Position numbers and translations under genes: made by a program. Shown piece after piece: positions 18,107 through 25,642 of a DNA stretch of 64,000 nucleotides. The stretch is taken from assembly GCA_964427875.1 (NCBI GenBank), contig CAYRVX010000015.1, positions 1-64,000 of the forward strand, written 5' to 3'. Source of the DNA: CAYRVX01 sp964427875. Its GTDB lineage: Bacteria; Planctomycetota; Phycisphaerae; SM23-33. The notes beneath the pieces are model-generated. The model was not told the origin of the DNA. It made no database searches and was given only the letters and a program-made list of their open reading frames with translations. Numbering within the stretch: the first letter of the stretch is position 1; each line of letters opens with the position of its first letter.

Positions 18107-18850
18107 ATGACACGAGCTAGGATACTTGGTGTTGGCGCAGTCTTGGCGGCCCTGCTGCTTGCCCCACTTTCCGCCAGAGCCGACTATGAGGGGTGGATCG
18201 ACGCTGAGTTCACCGGCGTCCATCCCTACAAGGCGGTCCAGATCAAGAGCACTCTCGGCACGCCGTGGGTGGTAGCCGGGGTATACCACTGGCAGCAGGC
18301 AACGCCTGAAAACCGCCCGTTCTGGACCTTCTGCATCGAGCCCACCATATGGCTGAACCGGCACGTGACCCGGTTTGATGTGTGGCATCTGGACCAGGTC
18401 GTGGACGACACGGTGGCTGGCTACGTCGAGGAGCTGTGGTACGAGAAGGTCGTTGTGGGGGATCTCATCGACCCGTACGGGTCCAGCGACACCGATAAGA
18501 GGAACGCCGCGGCTTTCCAGATCGCCGTCTGGGAGTTTATGCACGAAAACAAGATAGACGGCTCGGGCAATCCTGTCTACAGCCTCTACAGCGGCCGTTT
18601 TCAGATGCTCAACGGCGACTCGGAGTTGAAGACCCAGGCGGAGGGCTGGATCACCGACACCGTGGACGCAACCGGGCCCGCAGGGGACGTCACGGTTTGG
18701 GCCATGACCAATCCATGCACGCAGGACCAGGCGGTTCTCGGGGGATCGCTACAGGTCGTCCCGCTGCCCGCGGCGGTCTGGGGCGGGATGGTGCTGCTTG
18801 GGGGGATGGGCGGATTCGCCGCCGTTCGCCGAAGGTTGCGTCGCGGCTGA
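18107..18850 (+). CDS. secreted protein with VPLPAA-type PEP-CTERM signal
   Basis: 247 aa. The signal peptide (MTRARILGVGAVLAALLLAP, predicted cut after ARA near residue 25) is followed by a domain with several aromatic residues and a pair of cysteines (FCIEP and NPCTQ). The VAAFQIAVWEF-like segment (NAAAFQIAVWEFMHENK) resembles the Cys/Trp-containing region seen in several VPLPA-CTERM surface proteins. The C-terminus is VPLPAA, then a hydrophobic Gly-rich helix and RRRLRRG. The ATG at 18107 has GGAG and AGGT upstream; earlier in-frame GTG codons lack a signal-peptide context. It belongs to the same sorting class as the protein at 11864. Function unknown; probably a matrix or surface protein. 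Confidence 0.82.
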   Translation: MTRARILGVGAVLAALLLAPLSARADYEGWIDAEFTGVHPYKAVQIKSTLGTPWVVAGVYHWQQATPENRPFWTFCIEPTIWLNRHVTRFDVWHLDQVVDDTVAGYVEELWYEKVVVGDLIDPYGSSDTDKRNAAAFQIAVWEFMHENKIDGSGNPVYSLYSGRFQMLNGDSELKTQAEGWITDTVDATGPAGDVTVWAMTNPCTQDQAVLGGSLQVVPLPAAVWGGMVLLGGMGGFAAVRRRLRRG

Positions 18851-19000
18851 TCGGACCCGCCACGCAGCCATCGCTGCTTGCCGTATGACAGTTCTTGTTG
18901 GGGGCTCCCGTCACAGGTGCGACCGCGGTGAGAATCTGCTTTGTCCCTTGAGCAGCAAGGCATTGGGTTGGCCCCTCGCCAAGGGAGGGCGGAAGGCGAA

Positions 19001-20386
19001 GTGGTCCGATCCCTATCGCCCCGCGGCCTGACGGCACGGGGCCGGGGCCTGCGGGCAATCGACGGCTTCCTCATCGTCTACGTGCTCCTGATCCTTTACG
19101 GGAGCCTGCTGCCGTTCGACATGGGGGGAGATTGGCGGATGGCTTCGCGGCGTCTGGATCGGGCGATGAGCCGCTGGCCGCTGGGGGACTCTCGCGTCAG
19201 CCACAGGGACCTGCTCCGCAACGGCCTGCTGTATATGCCGCTCGGGCTGCTCGTCGCCGGGCGGTGGCTCGCCAAAGGCAAGCGCTCGTGGGCGGGGCCG
19301 CTGCTGGCGGCCACGGGGCTCTCGGCGGCCCTGAGCCTTGGCATCGAGGGGCTCCAGCTCCTCTCGCGGACCCGGATGCCCGCTCTACAGGACGTGATCG
19401 CCAACACGGCCGGCGGGCTTGTGGGGGCGATAGCTTCGGCCGTCTTCGTGGTCGGCGTCTGGCCCCGGGCCCAGGACCGTCTGTCTGCCTTGTGGGTGCA
19501 CAGGCCGATCGGCCTGGCGGCGATGGCCATGGCGGTCCTCCTCATGGCCGATGCACTGGACCCGCTGTATCCGGTGCCGAGGCTCTCGGCCCTGATGGAC
19601 AACCTGCGGGGCTCGCACATGCGGCTGGGCCCCGGGCTGGGGGCACACCCGTGGCATCACTGGATGGTATGCCGTGTCGGGCTCTACGCGGTGCTCACGG
19701 TGCTCCTAGGCGCCGCCGGCTCCGGCTCGCGGCCGCGATGGCGGTGGATCAAGGCGGCCGTGCTGGCAGCAGGTCTCGCCGCGATACTGGAGACCTGCAA
19801 GCCGTTCGTGGAGAACGGGGCTGCGAACGTCGCCAACGTAGTGACGGCCGGTTGCGGCTCACTGATCGGAGCGGCGCTGGGCCTCGCCCTGGCCGGGCGC
19901 CTGCGCTTTCGTGCCAAGTGGATCGTGGCCGTCTCCCTGCTTGCGGGTTACATCGTCTACTATGAATGGCAGCCGTTCCTGTTCACGTGGGACCCGGAGG
20001 CCATGGCGGCCAAGCTGCCCGCCAAGGAGGACTGGATTCCGCTGTATAATTTTGCATTGGCATCGCGCGACACCTGGGAGGTCCGCCTGCTCGTGAGGTT
20101 AGCGGTTGTAGCCGCCGCACTTACCTACGCGGCCTGCTTGCGCGGGGGCCGGCTCGCCCGAGGCAGTCGAGTCACGCGGGCGCTGAAGGCCGTGTTTGCG
20201 GCGGGAATGCTCGGGCTTGCATTGGAGGCCGGTCAGTTCTTCCTTCCCGGGCGCTGCCCCAACCCGTCCCACGTGATGTTCTTTGCCGCCGGCGGAGCCG
20301 TGGGATTCTGGAGCCACTCGCTGATCTTGCCGGTGATAGGCCCCATGAGAACAAGCCATTCTGTCGTGCATAGGGAAGGAAACTGA
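19001..20386 (+). CDS. VanZ-family membrane protein with three VanZ-like repeats
   Basis: 461 aa, polytopic. VanZ domains carry an E-x-x-Q ... R ... D-x-x-x-N-x-x-G pattern. Three copies are visible here: Glu116 in GIEGLQLLSRTRMPALQDVI, Glu264 in ILETCKPFVENGAANVANVV and Glu409 in ALEAGQFFLPGRCPNPSHVM, each followed by a GG/GxxxG helix. Only the first keeps all typical residues. VanZ-like proteins are frequent near exosortase and EPS genes; the role there is undefined (VanZ itself gives low-level teicoplanin resistance). The GTG at 19001 after GGAGG/GGAAGG was chosen; a TTG at 18941 is possible but adds a polar tail. The stop overlaps the ATP sulfurylase ATG by 1 nt, so the two are co-translated. 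Confidence 0.75.
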   Translation: MVRSLSPRGLTARGRGLRAIDGFLIVYVLLILYGSLLPFDMGGDWRMASRRLDRAMSRWPLGDSRVSHRDLLRNGLLYMPLGLLVAGRWLAKGKRSWAGPLLAATGLSAALSLGIEGLQLLSRTRMPALQDVIANTAGGLVGAIASAVFVVGVWPRAQDRLSALWVHRPIGLAAMAMAVLLMADALDPLYPVPRLSALMDNLRGSHMRLGPGLGAHPWHHWMVCRVGLYAVLTVLLGAAGSGSRPRWRWIKAAVLAAGLAAILETCKPFVENGAANVANVVTAGCGSLIGAALGLALAGRLRFRAKWIVAVSLLAGYIVYYEWQPFLFTWDPEAMAAKLPAKEDWIPLYNFALASRDTWEVRLLVRLAVVAAALTYAACLRGGRLARGSRVTRALKAVFAAGMLGLALEAGQFFLPGRCPNPSHVMFFAAGGAVGFWSHSLILPVIGPMRTSHSVVHREGN

Positions 20387-22113
20387 TGGTAGAGCACTTG
20401 TCGGAACCACATTGCGGGGTGCTGGTGAACCTGATGGCGGATGAGGACAGGGCCAAGGAGCTGAAGGAGCTCAGCCGCGACTGCCCCTCGTGGGACCTGA
20501 CGGCCCGCCAGTTGTGCGACCTGGAGCTGCTGATGAACGGCGGCTTCTCACCGCTGAGGGGCTTTCTTGCCAGGAGCGACTACGACGGGGTCTGTGAGAA
20601 CATGCGCTTGGCCGGCGGCACGCTCTGGCCGATGCCCATCATGCTGGACGTGACCGAAGAGGCGGCCGAGGGCCTCGAGCGGCAAAGCAAGCTCGCCCTT
20701 CGCGACCCGGAAGGCGTGATGCTGGCCGTGCTGAACGTCGAGGAGGTCTGGCAGCCGGACCTTGCGGCCGAGGCCGAGAAGGTCTTCGGCACGACCAACC
20801 CCGAGCATCCCGGCGTGGCGCAACTGCTGAACACGACGAATCCGTGCTACGTCGGAGGCGCCGTCGAGGGGATCGAGCCGCCTCGTCACTATGACTTCCG
20901 AGAGATCCGTCTGAGCCCTGCCCAGCTTCGCCGGCGGTTCGCCGAACGGGGCTGGCGGCAGGTGGTGGCCTTCCAGACACGCAACCCGATGCACCGGGCG
21001 CACCAGGAGCTGACCTTCCGGGCGGCCAGGGAGCTCGGGGCCAACCTGCTGATCCATCCCGTGGTCGGCATGACCAAGCCGGGCGACGTGGACCATTACA
21101 CGCGCGTCCGCTGCTACCAGTCGCTGATAAAGCAGTACCCGCGCAGCACGGCGATGCTAAGCCTCCTGCCGCTGGCGATGCGGATGGGCGGGCCGAGGGA
21201 GGCCGTCTGGCACGCCGTCATCCGCAAGAACCACGGCTGCTCGCACTTCATCGTCGGGCGCGACCACGCCGGGCCCGGCAGCGACTCCAACGGCGAGCCC
21301 TTCTACGGCCCGTACGAGGCGCAGGAGCTGCTGACTCAGTACGAGGAGGAGCTGGGCATCACGATGGTGCCGTTCAAGCTCATGGTCTATCTCGCCGAGG
21401 AGGACCGGTTCATTCCCATCGACGAGGTGCCTGAGGGCATCAAGCCGAAGATGCTCTCGGGGACGGAGCTTCGCGAGCGGCTGGCCGACGGGCGAGAGAT
21501 CCCCGAGTGGTTCTCCTTCCCCGACGTGGTCACGGAGCTGCGCCGGACCTATCCGCCGCGGAGCCGGCAGGGGTTCACGGTCTTGTTCACCGGCCTGCCG
21601 AGCTCGGGCAAGAGCACGCTGGCCAACGTGCTGATGGCCAAGCTCATGGAGATCGGCGGCCGGCCGATCACGCTGCTGGACGGCGACCTCGTCCGAAAGC
21701 ACCTCTCCAGCGAGCTGGGGTTCTCGAAGGAGCACCGCGACATCAACATCCGGCGGATCGGGTGGGTGGCCTCGGAGATCACGAAGAACGGCGGCATCGC
21801 CATCTGCGCCCCGATCGCCCCCTACGAGCGGATCCGCCGGGAGGTCAAGGGCATGATCTCCCCGGTTGGCGGCTTTCTCCTGGTCCACGTCTCCACGCCC
21901 GTGGAGGTCTGCGAGACGCGCGACCGGAAGGGCCTCTACGCCAAGGCGCGGGCCGGCATCATCAAGGAGTTCACCGGCATCTCCGACCCGTACGAGGAGC
22001 CGAGCGACGCCGACCTGGCGTTCGACACGACCGACCTGTCGCCCGAGGAGTGCGTCCAGCAGATCATCCTGCACCTGGAGAAGGAAGGCTACATCGCCCC
22101 CGAGACGGCGTGA
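20386..22113 (+). CDS. sat-cysC: bifunctional ATP sulfurylase / APS kinase
   Basis: 575 aa. The N-terminal part is ATP sulfurylase: QTRNPMHRAH (197-206, the nucleotide-binding HxxH loop) and GRDHAGPG. The C-terminal part is APS kinase: P-loop GLPSSGKST (403-411), LLDGDLVRKHLSSELGFSKEHRDINIRRIG and the APIAPYERIRREV segment. Together they turn sulfate and two ATP into PAPS, the donor used by sulfotransferases; the fused form fits PAPS production for sulfation or assimilation. The ATG overlaps the VanZ stop by 1 nt and has GGGAAGGA 5 nt upstream. CysQ follows 60 nt later. No sulfotransferase is in the window. Confidence 0.95.
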   Translation: MVEHLSEPHCGVLVNLMADEDRAKELKELSRDCPSWDLTARQLCDLELLMNGGFSPLRGFLARSDYDGVCENMRLAGGTLWPMPIMLDVTEEAAEGLERQSKLALRDPEGVMLAVLNVEEVWQPDLAAEAEKVFGTTNPEHPGVAQLLNTTNPCYVGGAVEGIEPPRHYDFREIRLSPAQLRRRFAERGWRQVVAFQTRNPMHRAHQELTFRAARELGANLLIHPVVGMTKPGDVDHYTRVRCYQSLIKQYPRSTAMLSLLPLAMRMGGPREAVWHAVIRKNHGCSHFIVGRDHAGPGSDSNGEPFYGPYEAQELLTQYEEELGITMVPFKLMVYLAEEDRFIPIDEVPEGIKPKMLSGTELRERLADGREIPEWFSFPDVVTELRRTYPPRSRQGFTVLFTGLPSSGKSTLANVLMAKLMEIGGRPITLLDGDLVRKHLSSELGFSKEHRDINIRRIGWVASEITKNGGIAICAPIAPYERIRREVKGMISPVGGFLLVHVSTPVEVCETRDRKGLYAKARAGIIKEFTGISDPYEEPSDADLAFDTTDLSPEECVQQIILHLEKEGYIAPETA

Positions 22114-22173
22114 GCCCGACGGCGGCACAGAGACTCGCGGCCACCCGCCTCGACACGACGGAGCTCATCAGCG

Positions 22174-22959
22174 ATGCACAGGGAGACGCTCGCCAAGCTG
22201 CTGGAAGATGCCAGGGAGATCGCCGTCGCCGCGGGGAAGGTGATCCTGGCGGTCCCGTTCGAGCCGGCGGACGTGACGGACAAAGCGGACGGCTCACCGC
22301 TGACCCGGGCGGACCTGGCCTCGCACGAGACAATCGTCTCCGGCCTGGCGCTCCTGGAGCCGAAGTTCCCGGTTCTCTCCGAGGAGGGCGACCTGGAGGC
22401 CATCGACCCGGAAGCGTGGCGGACGTTCTGGTGCGTGGACCCGCTGGATGGGACCAAGGAGTTCGTCGGCGGCCTGCCGGACTACACCGTGAACATTGCC
22501 CTGATCGAGGCCGGCAGACCGGTCCTCGGCGTGATCTACATCCCCGCGCTGGACGAGCTGTACTACGGGGCCGAGGGAATCGGCGCCTTCAAGAGCGTCG
22601 GTGGCAGGGCGCCCCGGCCCATATCCGCCAGCGACCGCGAGCAGCCGAGGACCGCAGTCGTCAGCAGGTCGCACCTGTCGCCCGAGACAGAGCAGTTCCT
22701 GGAGCGCCTGAACGTCAGCCAGACGATCAAGCGCGGCAGCTCGGCGAAGATCTGCGCCGTGGCAGATGGCTCAGCCGACATCTATCCCCGGTTCGGCCCG
22801 ACATGCCTCTGGGACACCGCCGCCGGCACCGCCATTGCCCGCGAGGCCGGGTGCCGGGTGGTGGACCTTGCCGGCGAGGACCTCTCCTACGACGTCCGCA
22901 AGGGACTGAAGCGCCCCGGCTTCATCGTTCACCCGGCCCGGCTGCGCCTCCCCGCATGA
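22174..22959 (+). CDS. cysQ: 3'(2'),5'-bisphosphate nucleotidase CysQ
   Basis: 261 aa, usual length for CysQ. The inositol monophosphatase-fold metal motifs are present: DKADGSPLTRADLASH near 30-45, DPLDGTKEF starting Asp89, and WDTAAGTAIAREAG near 210. CysQ hydrolyses PAP (and can act on PAPS) to AMP, removing the by-product of PAPS-dependent sulfation that otherwise inhibits sulfotransferases and RNases. Its position right after the PAPS-forming enzyme is consistent with a paired PAPS making and PAP recycling unit. A weak GGAG lies upstream of the ATG. Confidence 0.93.
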   Translation: MHRETLAKLLEDAREIAVAAGKVILAVPFEPADVTDKADGSPLTRADLASHETIVSGLALLEPKFPVLSEEGDLEAIDPEAWRTFWCVDPLDGTKEFVGGLPDYTVNIALIEAGRPVLGVIYIPALDELYYGAEGIGAFKSVGGRAPRPISASDREQPRTAVVSRSHLSPETEQFLERLNVSQTIKRGSSAKICAVADGSADIYPRFGPTCLWDTAAGTAIAREAGCRVVDLAGEDLSYDVRKGLKRPGFIVHPARLRLPA

Positions 22960-23040
22960 CAAGGTCTTCAGGCTCATCACTGTAGGCGCGGCCCGCGCCG
23001 GTTCGTCAATTCGCATGTTCGTCCCTTATTGGAACCGATC

Positions 23041-24657
23041 ATGAATCGCGAGACTGCTGACACGGAAAGTATGTCGCTGGCCGGAGAGAGGGTCCGGGAG
23101 GAGCTGAAAAGGCGCGTATCGGCCATCGTGGTCTATGTGCTCTGTCCGCTTTCTCTCGGGGTGCTGGTTGGCGCCGCTTACAGTTGGCCGAGAACGCTGA
23201 GGATGACGATCGAGTTCTTCCAGCTCGGCGAGAGGGCCTTCGCAGCGGCCAGCGGAAGCAGTCTGTTCGACAAGCTGCTCTGGATGGACCTCTCCACGAT
23301 GTCCGTCCTGATTGTGCTGCTCCTGTCGCTGCATCTCTTCCTCGGGACGGCTCGCCTGCTCGTCCAGCGCTTGCGGGCGAAGACCTGGCAGGAGTTCAAG
23401 TCGCGAGTGTACAGGAATCGGCTCCTGCCCCAGGGCCTGGGGCCCGTCGCGATTCGCCTCGGCCTCATCGGCACGCTGATCAGCTTCGTGCTGATCGCCA
23501 TGATGCTGTTCGGCGGCGCCCGGCTGCCGGAGTTGGGAGAGAGCGTCGCCGCCGCAGAGACGCAGCCGGTCCTGTCCGCCGAGGTCGGCCGCAAGTCGTT
23601 CGTCGTGTTCCTGTTCTTGTGTGCTTCGCTCTACAGCTCGCTGGTCGGCTGCGCGGTCGGGTACTTCGCCGTGCCCGTGCTGGAGTGGGTCGGGGCCTAT
23701 GCGGCCGGGCGGGCCATGATCAGCCAGCGCGACGCGGAGGTCGCCGAGCAGCAGTATGCCCTTCGCCTTGAGCAGGCCTCGCGGGAGCTGGGGCTTCTGG
23801 CACGGCAGGCGGGGAGCGTCCAGGCGGCATCGTCCGGCCTGACGGAGTGCGCCGAGGCGATCCGCCAGACGCGGGTGTCCCTCGTCGAGGTCTGTCGGAA
23901 CATGAACGAGACCGCCCAGGTCGCCCGGGAGGTCCTGGACGTCCGCCAGGTCATCCGCCGCGCCGCCGGCGACCTCTTCCAGGTGTGCAGGACGGCCGAG
24001 TCGGCCAGCGAGCTGTACCAGAAGCAGGCCGACGAGGCGAAGCTGACGGCGTCCGGGCTTCAGGAGGCGGCGTCGGAGACGGCCCATCAGTTCACTCACG
24101 CGGTCACCGAGCTGAAGGCGGCGACCGAGTCGATGCGAAGGGACGCCACGGCCGCGGCCGAGGACCTCGCCGGCACGCTCGCGGGTCTGCTCGATGGGCT
24201 CCAGCAGGGCATCGGGTCCATCACCCGCACCCAGGCGGCACAGGAGGAGCTGGCCCGCCAGACGGCGGGCTCCGTCGCCGCCTGCGCCGGGCCGGTCGCG
24301 GAGGCGTCGCAGAGAATCACAGCCATCGCACTGGAGCTGGAGAGGCTCACGAAGAGCGGCGCAGGTGCCGAGCAGAGCATGAAGCAGGCCGCCCAGGCGG
24401 TGGGACCCGCCGTCGGAGGGGTGCACGCGGCACTTGGCGAGCTGCGGGGCTCGCTGGAGGACCTCCATCCTCGAAGGGCCCCCTCCGATCCGAAGGCCGT
24501 GAGCGTGCGTCGGATGGGAAGCGGCGGCGACGACGGACCGAAGCCGGCCGCAGGGGTGGCGGTCGGAGAGCGGTTCCCTTCGCCGAGCGGCAAACAGCGC
24601 CGCAGCTTCTGGCGGCGCCTCTTCGGCGGCGGGGACGGACAGAGCGAAAGGAGGTAG
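23041..24657 (+). CDS. MotA/TolQ/ExbB-like membrane protein with long coiled-coil tail
   Basis: 538 aa. Four membrane helices: about 28-48, 84-106, 138-158 and 186-210. The third (RLGLIGTLISFVLIAMML) and fourth (LFLCASLYSSLVGCAVGYF) match the GLLGT and small-residue-rich helices of MotA/TolQ/ExbB proton-channel subunits. From about 225 to 475 follows a long Ala/Glu/Gln-rich coiled coil, much longer than in ExbB, ending in a basic tail (RRSFWRRLF). The layout (four TM, then a long cytoplasmic tail) recalls ZorA-type proteins, but the sequence is not recognised as one. The ATG at 23041 has GGAA upstream; a TTG at 23029 is also in frame. The next gene starts 3 nt after the stop with AAGGAGG, so they are strictly coupled. 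Confidence 0.7.
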   Translation: MNRETADTESMSLAGERVREELKRRVSAIVVYVLCPLSLGVLVGAAYSWPRTLRMTIEFFQLGERAFAAASGSSLFDKLLWMDLSTMSVLIVLLLSLHLFLGTARLLVQRLRAKTWQEFKSRVYRNRLLPQGLGPVAIRLGLIGTLISFVLIAMMLFGGARLPELGESVAAAETQPVLSAEVGRKSFVVFLFLCASLYSSLVGCAVGYFAVPVLEWVGAYAAGRAMISQRDAEVAEQQYALRLEQASRELGLLARQAGSVQAASSGLTECAEAIRQTRVSLVEVCRNMNETAQVAREVLDVRQVIRRAAGDLFQVCRTAESASELYQKQADEAKLTASGLQEAASETAHQFTHAVTELKAATESMRRDATAAAEDLAGTLAGLLDGLQQGIGSITRTQAAQEELARQTAGSVAACAGPVAEASQRITAIALELERLTKSGAGAEQSMKQAAQAVGPAVGGVHAALGELRGSLEDLHPRRAPSDPKAVSVRRMGSGGDDGPKPAAGVAVGERFPSPSGKQRRSFWRRLFGGGDGQSERR

Positions 24658-24660
24658 CAG

Positions 24661-25569
24661 ATGATCTTCCGCAGCCGCGCAGAAAGAGTCGGCCGCCTCC
24701 GCGGCGTCACGCCCGAGGAGGTGCTCCTCCAGATCACACTGGGGTTCATGGTCGTCCTGGGGTACCTGCTGTCGGACGTGATCGAGGAACAGGCCCCCTT
24801 GCGGACCCGTCTGTCACTGGTCGATGCACGTCTTGCGAAGGTCGAGCAGGAACGAACCATACTGAGGGAGATTCTGCGACCCAAACTCGAGCGAGTTGAG
24901 GAACAATACAGGAAGTGGCAGACCTCGCCGAAAGCAAAGCTGGCCAGGGAAAGGGCGCAGGCCGTTCTGGCGGCCCAGGAGATGCAGTTGCTGAACTCGT
25001 GGATGAAGCTGAAGGCGGGCTTGCCGCTCTTCCGACTGGTCGGCTTCTTCGAGCTCGGTCTGCTGGAGACCATACCGGCGGACGAGCTGACCGATGACGC
25101 GCGGTTCGTGGCGCTGCGCAACGAAGTGAATCGGCTGTTCCGCGGCGAGGCCCCGGCGAAGGATCAGAAAGACCCCTTGGACAAAGAGATCGAGGACCTC
25201 GCCAGGCGATGTGCGGAGACGATCGGCCTCCAGTTGCCCCGGGGCCCCTATGATCCGACCAGCCTGATAGACGATGCGCGGCAGCGGGAAGCCGTCAGAA
25301 TTGCCGACGTTCAGCCTAACGTCGTCTCCTGGGACAACTACCGGGCCATCGTCGATGAGATCCGAACGGACTTCGCCGGCGAAAAAGACAAGGTCGCCGG
25401 GATTCAGCTCGATGCCGTCAAGAAGATCGGCGAGCACATGCTCCTGGAGCAGGCGGCCGCGGGGCGGTCATCGAGCGCGCGCGAGGTGCTCGGCGAGGTG
25501 CTCGATGAGTTCGAGGCCGAGATCGGGCTCCTCGAAGAAGTGAGGAACAAGCTGGAGTCGGCCCGGTAG
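24661..25569 (+). CDS. single-TM coiled-coil partner of the MotA/ExbB-like protein
   Basis: 302 aa. One membrane helix near the N-terminus (about 22-40, LLQITLGFMVVLGYLLSDV), then a charged coiled-coil region (about 50-120) and an alpha-helical domain. Position and topology match ExbD/TolR/MotB, the one-TM partners of ion-channel proteins. The conserved membrane Asp of those families is not at its usual place (only Glu19/Glu20 before and Asp39 at the far end), and no OmpA-like peptidoglycan-binding motif is present. So proton conduction cannot be assumed. The start follows an AAGGAGG ribosome site overlapping the upstream stop. Confidence 0.65.
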   Translation: MIFRSRAERVGRLRGVTPEEVLLQITLGFMVVLGYLLSDVIEEQAPLRTRLSLVDARLAKVEQERTILREILRPKLERVEEQYRKWQTSPKAKLARERAQAVLAAQEMQLLNSWMKLKAGLPLFRLVGFFELGLLETIPADELTDDARFVALRNEVNRLFRGEAPAKDQKDPLDKEIEDLARRCAETIGLQLPRGPYDPTSLIDDARQREAVRIADVQPNVVSWDNYRAIVDEIRTDFAGEKDKVAGIQLDAVKKIGEHMLLEQAAAGRSSSAREVLGEVLDEFEAEIGLLEEVRNKLESAR

Positions 25570-25642
25570 CGCCGCCGCACCCGCGCCGACGGCCAGCTCA
25601 CGTCAGCTTTCGCTGCGGGCAAGAGAAAGTGGGATAGGGATC

